Both the position numbers and the translations under genes were made by a program. From NCBI RefSeq assembly GCF_021155765.1, contig NC_060108.1, positions 21,787,025 to 21,851,024 on the forward strand: DNA of 64,000 nucleotides. Direction: 5' to 3'. Positions 11,385 through 21,500 of the stretch are shown piece by piece. Source of the DNA: Diprion similis (Eukaryota > Arthropoda > Insecta > Hymenoptera > Diprionidae). A model generated the notes under the pieces. It was not told the origin of the DNA. It did not search any database and was given only the letters and a program-made list of their open reading frames with translations. Positions within the stretch are counted from its first letter, which is position 1, and every line of letters starts with the position of its first letter.

Positions 11385-14300
11385 ATGAACACCAAAATAC
11401 ACAGCAAACAATACAAAACACTAGAAACGATAAATATGGCTACGTGGAACGAATACATACAGGAAATTCAACACATAAAAAATTACACATGCGAAGACGC
11501 TGAATCTCTTCGAAAAATAATAACAGAAGAACAAGGTATAAATGTACTCCAAATGAACACAAGAAGCCTGCGGAGACACATGGACGAAATTCATTTGATG
11601 TTACAAGATATAAGAATACAAATGGACATAATAATTTTTACAGAAACATGGATCAACTCTAAACAAGATCTATGGAAATACAAAGATTACACAGCTTTTT
11701 GGGCCAACAGTAAGATATCTGATAAAGACGGAATTGTTGTACTGGTTCACAAAAATTTAGAAGCTTATGACGCACAACTGAACATCGAAGGAGCCAATGG
11801 AATCAAATTGATTTTGAAGACCACTCAAGAGACCATTGAAATCTACGCGATCTACAGATCCCCATCCGGAAATCTGAAGAAATTTATCGAAAGCTTGGAC
11901 CAGGAATTGGGAGAAGGCACAACAAAAACGGCAATCATGGCAGGGGATATAAACATAGATATCAAGCCCGGCAGTAATGCCATCGATGGAGAAGAATACC
12001 TCAACGTTCTCAGCATGCATGGATACGTAGCAGCTATTACAACACCGACGAGGGAAACAGATAACACAAGTACGTGCATTGATCATATATTTATAAAACA
12101 AAAAAATGTAGAAAACGTACGTGCAGCTGTACTAAAAACGACAATTACTGACCATTATACAACTATACTACAAATAGGAAAAACAAGTAAGGATAGGACA
12201 AGGACAATACATGTGAACAAAGTCGACTACAACAAAGTAACAGAAATAATTGAAAAAGAAAAATGGGAAAATGTGCTGAATGAACAAGACCTAGAAAAAG
12301 CTACCAAAAACCTAATTACCACTCTACAGAAAGCGGTCGAGGAAGCTACCAAAAAAATAACAATAACGAACAATAATAGAACGACAAAGCTGAAGCCGTG
12401 GGTAACAAATGGTCTCGTCAGAGCAATAAGACAAAGAAACAAGCTCGCCAAAAAAGCAAGAAGAGAGCCTTTCAATTCGGATCTACAAATAGAATACAAA
12501 ATGTACCGCAAAACGCTAGTAAAGTTAATAGACAAAACAAAAAATGAATATTACAGGAAGCAAATAACGGCAGCCGGAAACGATCAAAAACGAATATGGA
12601 AAGTAATTAGAGAAAACAAAATTCAAGAAAAAAAAAAGGAGGAAGCAAGCAAAATAAGGTTGAAACTCGAAGGCCAACAAGAAATTGAAACAAATGAGGA
12701 ACGAATAGCAAACACCTTCAATGACTACTTCCTCTCTGTTGGAAAGCATTTAACAAATGAAATACCAACCCATCTGATTGGAAAGGACGAGAAAGTAAAG
12801 GGGGAAGCACAGAAATCGATATATCTATCACCTATAACGGAATCAGAAATAAGAAGACATATAACGCAGATGAAGTCACAGACAGCACCGGGAGAAGATG
12901 GAATAAAGGCGGAATTACTAAAATCAACGATCGAATACGTTGTAAAACCACTAGAATGCATATTCAATCGAAGCATATCAATTGGAACCTTCCCAGAGCA
13001 ATTGAAAAAAAGCATAGTAATACCAGTATATAAAGCCGGTGAAAAAACAGATGCAACAAACTACAGACCTATCTCGCTCATAAGCAGCATAAGTAAGATT
13101 CTAGAAAAATGCATAAAAAACAGGCTAATAGAGTTCTTTGAAAAAAACAACATCCTCTCAAACACCCAGTACGGATTCAGAATGAATAAGAGTACACAGG
13201 ATGCGATATACAAACTCACGAATCGTATTACGAGCAACCTCGATCAAGGAACCAAAACCATTGCCACATACCTGGATCTATCAAAAGCCTTCGATACAGT
13301 ACAACATCACATCTTGCTCCGAAAACTAGAGAAAATGGGCATCAGAGGAATAGCCAATAAATGGTTTGGAAGCTACCTCGGGAACAGACAACAAAAAACA
13401 AGGATCGGGGACAGAAATAGCAGAGCAGGCGTAATAACAACGGGCGTCCCACAAGGGTCTGTACTTGGAGCAATATTGTATATTGTGTACACCAACGATC
13501 TGTGCAAAATGAAAATAGAATCAGAAATGATAGCCTATGCAGATGACACGGTAATAATAACGACAGGAAATGACTGGAAGGAGGTTTATAGAAAAGCGAA
13601 CACGGATATGGCAAAAATAAAGAGGTGGCTAGACAATCACAAACTAACCCTGAATGGGAACAAAACTAAGTACATGCGGTATAAAATTAATAAAATCAAA
13701 GATCCTGAAGACAGTGAATTCTTGATTCTGAAAATACACACTTGCGGAAAATACGAACCAGGATGCGGCTGTGAAGAAATAGAAATGAAAGAATGCATTA
13801 AATACCTGGGTGTCACGATCGATGAAAGAATGAAGTGGACTGAACACATAAAACGAACAGCAGCCAGACTACGACAAACAATTCACACGCTGCTCAATAT
13901 CAGATCAATTGTAACACAGGACACGATGAGGAAAATCTACTATGCTCTAGTACACTCTATTATTGAATATGGGATAATAGCATGGGGAAATGCATACCAG
14001 AAAAATTTGAGACCACTGGAAATAATACAAAAAATGATACTACGAATAGCCTTTTGGAAACCTCGGTATTACCCAAGTGATATGCTCTTTGCCATAACAA
14101 AAATACCGGACATACGCCAGGCTTACATGAAGAACGCACTAGTGCGTCTTAAACGAAATCCGGAAGAAATAGAACAAAGAAAGCTCACCCACGAACATTA
14201 CACCAGAGCCAGGACACGAGGAAACCTCATACTTCCGAAAACTAAAACAACAATTGGGCACAGACAGGAAAGAGTTATTATAAACAAGCTGTATAATGAA

Positions 14301-14408
14301 ATTCCATTAGAAATAAAGCAAAAATGTATACAGGGTTTCAAAAAAAGTATTAGTACTTGGATTTTACAGCAGGGAAGAATGTACTATGATAAACTGACTA
14401 ACACCTAG
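11385..14408 (+). CDS. LINE 1 ORF2 protein (APE endonuclease + reverse transcriptase)
   Basis: A 1,007-residue polyprotein, open throughout. The endonuclease (about 50-265) shows N58 (QMNTRS), E87 (TETW), YR157-158, GDIN 187-190, D233/H234 (CIDHIF) and D256/H257 (TDHY), the set needed for APE-type nicking. The reverse transcriptase (about 480-770) shows NYRPISL, YGFRMNKST, D631 in DLSKAFDTV, GVPQGSVLG 687-695 and YADD 718-721 with both metal-binding aspartates. The C-terminal part (848-1004) carries YYALVHSIIEYGIIAWG, which is also found in the second element. By family knowledge ORF2 nicks the target and primes cDNA synthesis there. All visible catalytic residues are kept, so the protein looks functional, although its own transcript would need an outside promoter. 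Confidence 0.95.
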   Translation: MNTKIHSKQYKTLETINMATWNEYIQEIQHIKNYTCEDAESLRKIITEEQGINVLQMNTRSLRRHMDEIHLMLQDIRIQMDIIIFTETWINSKQDLWKYKDYTAFWANSKISDKDGIVVLVHKNLEAYDAQLNIEGANGIKLILKTTQETIEIYAIYRSPSGNLKKFIESLDQELGEGTTKTAIMAGDINIDIKPGSNAIDGEEYLNVLSMHGYVAAITTPTRETDNTSTCIDHIFIKQKNVENVRAAVLKTTITDHYTTILQIGKTSKDRTRTIHVNKVDYNKVTEIIEKEKWENVLNEQDLEKATKNLITTLQKAVEEATKKITITNNNRTTKLKPWVTNGLVRAIRQRNKLAKKARREPFNSDLQIEYKMYRKTLVKLIDKTKNEYYRKQITAAGNDQKRIWKVIRENKIQEKKKEEASKIRLKLEGQQEIETNEERIANTFNDYFLSVGKHLTNEIPTHLIGKDEKVKGEAQKSIYLSPITESEIRRHITQMKSQTAPGEDGIKAELLKSTIEYVVKPLECIFNRSISIGTFPEQLKKSIVIPVYKAGEKTDATNYRPISLISSISKILEKCIKNRLIEFFEKNNILSNTQYGFRMNKSTQDAIYKLTNRITSNLDQGTKTIATYLDLSKAFDTVQHHILLRKLEKMGIRGIANKWFGSYLGNRQQKTRIGDRNSRAGVITTGVPQGSVLGAILYIVYTNDLCKMKIESEMIAYADDTVIITTGNDWKEVYRKANTDMAKIKRWLDNHKLTLNGNKTKYMRYKINKIKDPEDSEFLILKIHTCGKYEPGCGCEEIEMKECIKYLGVTIDERMKWTEHIKRTAARLRQTIHTLLNIRSIVTQDTMRKIYYALVHSIIEYGIIAWGNAYQKNLRPLEIIQKMILRIAFWKPRYYPSDMLFAITKIPDIRQAYMKNALVRLKRNPEEIEQRKLTHEHYTRARTRGNLILPKTKTTIGHRQERVIINKLYNEIPLEIKQKCIQGFKKSISTWILQQGRMYYDKLTNT

Positions 14409-14820
14409 AAAATAAGTGAATACCAAGACTCAATTAGGAATATAGAAGTTGTCTGAAGGTTTTGTCTGAATGTTTTCTTGTTACAAATGTAAGCAAATAA
14501 AAAAGTATCACCAACTTATTAGGTATAGATTAGGAAATAAGTACATGTGTAGATTTAAATAACAACTCGGAATGATTGATCTGCGTAATATAGTGAACTA
14601 TCAGGTGCGGATGAGAATATCTCAAATGCAAGCACACAATCACGCAAAAAAAAAAAAAAAAAAAATTGTAATTTAGGAAATTAAGTGACAACTTGTCACT
14701 AAGTAGAAAAAAGCAACTCCAGCCACACAAGCATAATTAGATGCTCAGGCATGGAGAACTGAAAATTATATGTAAACACGAAAAATATGTTTGTCAATAA
14801 ATCTAAATCTAAATCTAAAT
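14409..14820 (+). other. LINE 1 3' region with internal A-run and (TCTAAA)n tail
   Basis: After the ORF2 stop come about 240 bases, an A20 run (14646-14665), about 130 further bases, then CAATAAA merging into about four TCTAAA repeats. The tail's last CTAA fuses with the satellite's CTAACCCC. The order stop, A-run, CAATAAA, CTAAA-type repeat is the same in LINE 2. Confidence 0.9.
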
Positions 14821-17800
14821 CTAACCCCTTTGGATTTTTGGCCAAAATTTCGACGAGTTTGAAAAGTGCTGCGATTATTTCTTTGAGGCACTATTCCGAC
14901 GTAATTTTGCGAGAGGAATCGATCAAGCGCAGTCCCAATACGCTGCGAGCAACGCCTGAGAAGTTACAGGCAAAAAACTGCTTATTTTACTCCACATTTC
15001 TCTGCTGTTGGTCCTACGCTCTTTTTCATGTGTTTTTTGAGTTCCTGGGGGTCGATTTACTCCGGAAAGGGTCATACAAATCGATTCCGGAACGAAAAAT
15101 TTTCGGCTCCGGAAATGATGAAAAAACGAAGGCTAACCCCTTTGGATTTTTGGCCAAAATTTCGACGAGTTTGAAAAGTGCTGCGATTATTTCTTTGAGG
15201 CACTATTTCGACGTAATTTTGCGAGAGGAATCGATTAAGCGCAGTCCCAATACGCTGCGAGCAACGCCTGAGAAGTTACAGGCGAAAAACTGCTTATTTT
15301 CGTCCTCATTTCTCTGCTGTTGGTCCTACGCTCTTTTTCATGTGTTTTTTGAGTTCCTGGGGGTCGATTTACTCCGGAAAGGGTCATACAAATCGATTCC
15401 GAAACGAAAAATTTTCGGCTCCGGAAATGATGAAAAAACGAAGGCTAACCCCTTTGGATTTTTGGCCAAAATTTCGACGAGTTTGAAAAGTGCTGCGATT
15501 ATTTCTTTGAGGCACTATTCCGACGTAATTTTGCGAGAGGAATCGATTAAGCGCAGTCCCAATACGCTGCGAGCAACGCCTGAAAAGTTACAGGCAAAAA
15601 ACTGCTTATTTTACTTCTCATTTCTCTGCTGTTGGTCCTACGCTCTTTTTTATGTGTTTTTTGAGTTCCTGGGGGTCGATTTACTCCGGAAAGGGTCATA
15701 CAAATCGATTCCGAAACGAAAAATTTTCGGCTCCGGAAATGAGGAAAAAACGAAGGCTAACCCCTTTGGATTTTTGGCCAAAATTTCGACGAGTTTGAAA
15801 AGTGTTGCGATTATTTCTTTGAGGCACTATTCCGACGTAATTTTGCGAGAGGAATCGATTAAGCGCAGTCCCAATACGCTGCGAGCAACGCCTGAGAAGT
15901 TACAGGCAAAAAACTGCTTATTTTACTCCTCATTTCTCTGCTGTTGGTCCTACGCTCTTTTTCATGTGTTTTTTGAATTCCTGGGGGTCGATTTACTCCG
16001 GAAAGGGTCATACAAATCGATTCCGAAACGAAAAATTTTCGGTTTCGGAAATGAAGAAAAAACGAAGGCTAACCCCTTTGGATTTCTGGCCAAAATTTCG
16101 ACGAGTTTGAAAAGTGCTGCGATTATTTCTTTGAGGCACTATTTCGACGTAATTTTGCGAGAGGAATCGATTAAGCGCAGTCCCAATACGCTGCGAGCAA
16201 CGCCTGAGAAGTTACAGGCGAAAAACTGCTTATTTTCGTCCTCATTTCTCTGCTGTTGGTCCTACGCTCTTTTTCATGTGTTTTTTGAGTTCCTGGGGGT
16301 CGATTTACTCCGGAAAGGGTCATACAAATCGATTCCGAAACGAAAAATTTTCGGCTCCGGAAATGAGGAAAAAACGAAGGCTAACCCCTTTGGATTTTTG
16401 GCCAAAATTTCGACGAGTTTGAAAAGTGCTGCGATTATTTCTTTGAGGCACTATTCCGACGTAATTTTGTGAGAGGAATCGATTAAGCGCAGTCCCAATA
16501 CGCTGCGAGCAACGCCTGAGAAGTTACAGGCGAAAAACTGCTTATTTTCGTCCTCATTTCTCTGCTGTTGGTCCTACGCTCTTTTTCATGTGTTTTTTGA
16601 GTTCCTGGGGGTCGATTTACTCCGGAAAGGGTCATACAAATCGATTCCGAAACGAAAAATTTTCGGCTCCGGAAATGATGAAAAAACGAAGGCTAACCCC
16701 TTTGGATTTTTGGCCAAAATTTCGACGAGTTTGAAAAGTGCTGCGATTATTTCTTTGAGGCACTATTTCGACGTAATTTTGCGAGAGGAATCGATTAAGC
16801 GCAGTCCCAATACGCTGCGAGCAACGCCTGAGAAGTTACAGGCAAAAAACTGCTTATTTCACTCCTCATTTCTCTGCTGTTGGTCCTACGCTCTTTTTCA
16901 TGTGATTTTTGAGTTCCTGGGGGTCGATTTACTCCGGAAAGGGTCATACAAATCGATTCCAAAACGAAAAATTTTCGGCTCCGGAAATGAGGAAAAAACG
17001 AAGGCTAACCCCTTTGGATTTTTGGCCAAAATTTCGACGAGTTTGAAAAGTGCTGCGATTATTTTTTTGAGGCACTATTCCGACGTAATTTTGCGAGAGG
17101 AATCGATTAAGCGCAGTCCCAATACGCTGCGAGCAACGCCTGAAAAGTTACAGGCAAAAAACTGCTTATTTTACTTCTCATTTCTCTGCTGTTGGTCCTA
17201 CGCTCTTTTTTATGTGTTTTTTGAGTTCCTGGGGGTCGATTTACTCCGGAAAGGGTCATACAAATCGATTCCGAAACGAAAAATTTTCGGCTCCGGAAAT
17301 GAGGAAAAAACGAAGGCTAACCCCTTTGGATTTTTGGCCAAAATTTCGACGAGTTTGAAAAGTGCTGCGATTATTTCTTTGAGGCACTATTCCGACGTAA
17401 TTTTGCGAGAGGAATCGATTAAGCGCAGTCCCAATACGCTGCGAGCAACGCCTGAGAAGTTACAGGCAAAAAACTGCTTATTTTCGTCCTCATTTCTCTG
17501 CTGTTGGTCCTACGCTCTTTTTCATGTGATTTTTGAGTTCCTGGGGGTCGATTTACTCCGGAAAGGGTCATACAAATCGATTCCGAAACGAAAAATTTTC
17601 GGCTCCGGAAATGAAGAAAAAACGAAGGCTAACCCCTTTGGATTTTTGGCCAAAATTTCGACGAGTTTGAAAAGTGCTGCGATTATTTCTTTGAGGCACT
17701 ATTCCGACGTAATTTTGCGAGAGGAATCGATTAAGCGCAGTCCCAATACGCTGCGAGCAACGCCTGAAAAGTTACAGGCAAAAAACTGCTTATTTTACTT

Positions 17801-18520
17801 CTCATTTCTCTGCTGTTGGTCCTACGCTCTTTTTTATGTGTTTTTTGAGTTCCTGGGGGTCGATTTACTCCGGAAAGGGTCATACAAATCGATTCCGAAA
17901 CGAAAAATTTTCGCCTCCGGAAATGAGGAAAAAACGAAGGCTAACCCCTTTGGATTTTTGGCCAAAATTTCGACGAGTTCGAAAAGTGCTGCGATTATTA
18001 CTTTGAGGCACTATTTCGACGTAATTTTGCGAGAGGAATCGATTAAGCGCAGTCCCAATACGCTGCGAGCAACGCCTGAAAAGTTACAGGCAAAAAACTG
18101 CTTATTTTACTTCTCATTTCTCTGCTGTTGGTCCTACGCTCTTTTTTATGTGTTTTTTGAGTTCCTGGGGGTCGATTTACTCCGGAAAGGGTCATACAAA
18201 TCGATTTCGAAACGAAAAATTTTCGGCTCCGGAAATGAGGAAAAAACGAAGGCTAACCCCTTTGGATTTTTGGCCAAAATTTCGACGAGTTTGAAAAGTG
18301 CTGCGATTATTTCTTTGAGGCACTATTCCGACGTAATTTTGCGAGAGGAATCGATTAAGCGCAGTCCCAATACGCTGCGAGCAACGCCTGAGAAGTTACG
18401 GGCAAAAAACTGCTTATTTTACTCCTCATTTCTCTGCTGTTGGTCCTACGCTCTTTTTCATGTGTTTTTTGAGTTCCTGGGGGTCGATTTACTCCGGAAA
18501 GGGTCATACAAATCGATTCT

Positions 18521-21500
18521 GAAACGAAAAATTTTCGGCTCCGGAAATGAAGAAAAAACGAAGGCTAACCCCTTTGGATTTTTGGCCAAAATTTCGACGA
18601 GTTTGAAAAGTGCTGCGATTATTTCTTTGAGGCACTATTCCGACGTAATTTTGCGAGAGGAATCGATTAAGCGCAGTCCCAATACGCTGCGAGCAACGCC
18701 TGAAAAGTTACAGGCAAAAAACTGCTTATTTTACTTCTCATTTCTCTGCTGTTGGTCCTACGCTCTTTTTTATGTGTTTTTTGAGTTCCTGGGGGTCGAT
18801 TTACTCCGGAAAGGGTCATACAAATCGATTCCGAAACGAAAAATTTTCGGCTCCGGAAATGAGGAAAAAACGAAGGCTAACCCCTTTGGATTTTTGGCCA
18901 AAATTTCGACGAGTTTGAAAAGTGCTGCGATTATTTCTTTGAGGCACTATTCCGACGTAATTCTGCGAGAGGAATCGATTAAGCGCAGTCCCAATACGCT
19001 GCGAGCAACGCCTGAGAAGTTACAGGCAAAAAACTGCTTATTTTACTCCTCATTTCTCTGCTGTTGGTCCTACGCTCTTTTTCATGTGTTTTTTGAATTC
19101 CTGGGGGTCGATTTACTCCGGAAAGGGTCATACAAATCGATTCCGAAACGAAAAATTTTCGGTTTCGGAAATGAAGAAAAAACGAAGGCTAACCCCTTTG
19201 GATTTCTGGCCAAAATTTCGACGAGTTTGAAAAGTGCTGCGATTATTTCTTTGAGGCACTATTTCGACGTAATTTTGCGAGAGGAATCGATTAAGCGCAG
19301 TCCCAATACGCTGCGAGCAACGCCTGAGAAGTTACAGGCGAAAAACTGCTTATTTTCGTCCTCATTTCTCTGCTGTTGGTCCTACGCTCTTTTTCATGTG
19401 TTTTTTGAGTTCCTGGGGGTCGATTTACTCCGGAAAGGGTCATACAAATCGATTCCGAAACGAAAAATTTTCGGCTCCGGAAATGAGGAAAAAACGAAGG
19501 CTAACCCCTTTGGATTTTTGGCCAAAATTTCGACGAGTTTGAAAAGTGCTGCGATTATTTCTTTGAGGCACTATTCCGACGTAATTTTGCGAGAGGAATC
19601 GATTAAGCGCAGTCCCAATACGCTGCGAGCAACGCCTGAGAAGTTACAGGCGAAAAACTGCTTATTTTCGTCCTCATTTCTCTGCTGTTGGTCCTACGCT
19701 CTTTTTCATGTGTTTTTTGAGTTCCTGGGGGTCGATTTACTCCGGAAAGGGTCATACAAATCGATTCCGAAACGAACAATTTTCGGCTCCGGAAATGATG
19801 AAAAAACGAAGGCTAACCCCTTTGGATTTTTGGCCAAAATTTCGACGAGTTTAAAAAGTGCTGCGATTATTTCTTTGAGGCACTATTTCGACGTAATTTT
19901 GCGAGAGGAATCGATTAAGCGCAGTCCCAATACGCTGCGAGCAACGCCTGAAAAGTTACAGGCAAAAAACTGCTTATTTTACTTCTCATTTCTCTGCTGT
20001 TGGTCCTACGCTCTTTTTTATGTGTTTTTTGAGTTCCTGGGGGTCGATTTACTCCGGAAAGGGTCATACAAATCGATTCCGAAACGAAAAATTTTCGCCT
20101 CCGGAAATGAGGAAAAAACGAAGGCTAACCCCTTTGGATTTTTGGCCAAAATTTCGACGAGTTTGATAAGTGCTGCGATCATTTCTTTGAGGCACTATTC
20201 CGACGTAATTTTGCGAGAGGAATCGATTAAGCGCAGTCCCAATACGCTGCGAGCAACGCCTGAAAAGTTACAGGCAAAAAACTGCCTATTTTACTTCTCA
20301 TTTCTCTGCTGTTGGTCCTACGCTCTTTTTTATGTGTTTTTTGAGTTCCTGGGGGTCGATTTACTCCGGAAAGGGTCATACAAATCGATTCCGAAACGAA
20401 AAATTTTCGGCTCCGGAAATGAGGAAAAAACGAAGGCTAACCCCTTTGGATTTTTGGCCAAAATTTCGACGAGTTTGAAAAGTGCTGCGATTATTTCTTT
20501 GAGGCACTATTCCGACGTAATTTTGCGAGAGGAATCGATTAAGCGCAGTCCCAATACGCTGCGAGCAACGCCTGAGAAGTTACAGGCGAAAAACTGCTTA
20601 TTTTCGTCCTCATTTCTCTGCTGTTGGTCCTACGCTCTTTTTCATGTGTTTTTTGAGTTCCTGGGGGTCGATTTACTCCGGAAAGGGTCATACAAATCGA
20701 TTCCGAAACGAAAAATTTTCGGCTCCGGAAATGAAGAAAAAACGAAGGCTAACCCCTTTGGATTTTTGGCCAAAATTTCGACGAGTTTGAAAAGTGCTGC
20801 GATTATTTCTTTGAGGCACTATTCCGACGTAATTTTGCGAGAGGAATCGATTAAGCGCAGTCCCAATACGCTGCGAGCAACGCCTGAAAAGTTACAGGCA
20901 AAAAACTGCTTATTTTACTTCTCATTTCTCTGCTGTTGGTCCTACGCTCTTTTTCATGTGTTTTTTGAGTTCCTGGGGGTCGATTTACTCCGGAAAGGGT
21001 CATACAAATCGATTCCGGAACGAAAAATTTTCGGCTCCGGAAATGATGAAAAAACGAAGGCTAACCCCTTTGGATTTTTGGCCAAAATTTCGACGAGTTT
21101 GAAAAGTGCTGCGATTATTTCTTTGAGGCACTATTTCGACGTAATTTTGCGAGAGGATTCGATTAAGCGCAGTCCCAATACGCTGCGAGCAACGCCTGAG
21201 AAGTTACAGGCAAAAAACTGCTTATTTCACTCCTCATTTCTCTGCTGTTGGTCCTACGCTCTTTTTCATGTGATTTTTGAGTTCCTGGGGGTCGATTTAC
21301 TCCGGAAAGGGTCATACAAATCGATTCCGAAACGAAAAATTTTCGGCTCCGGAAATGAAGAAAAAACGAAGGCTAACCCCTTTGGATTTTTGGCCAAAAT
21401 TTCGACGAGTTTGAAAAGTGCTGCGATTATTTCTTTGAGGCACTATTCCGACGTAATTTTGCGAGAGGAATCGATTAAGCGCAGTCCCAATACGCTGCGA

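Larger units (their letters stand above)
10318..14820 (+). mobile_element. Non-LTR retrotransposon (LINE 1), CR1/Jockey-like, 5'-truncated
   Basis: A 4.5-kb element sits inside one satellite unit. It holds ORF1 (10321-11379, PHD finger, coiled coil and an RNA-binding-like domain), a 5-base gap, ORF2 (11385-14408, APE endonuclease and reverse transcriptase) and a 412-base 3' region with an internal A-run (14646-14665). It ends CAATAAA followed by about four TCTAAA repeats. No LTRs are present. The PHD-bearing ORF1 plus the APE endonuclease and RT motifs fit the CR1/Jockey group; I cannot place the clade without a tree. The 5' UTR and ORF1 start codon are missing, so this copy was truncated within a few bases of ORF1's start. 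Both frames are otherwise open, suggesting recent insertion. Confidence 0.93.

Noticed and set aside
11757..13849. Minus-strand frames of 60-114 codons inside LINE ORF2
   Set aside because: Antisense shadows of the A-rich plus strand, where few stops occur on the opposite strand.
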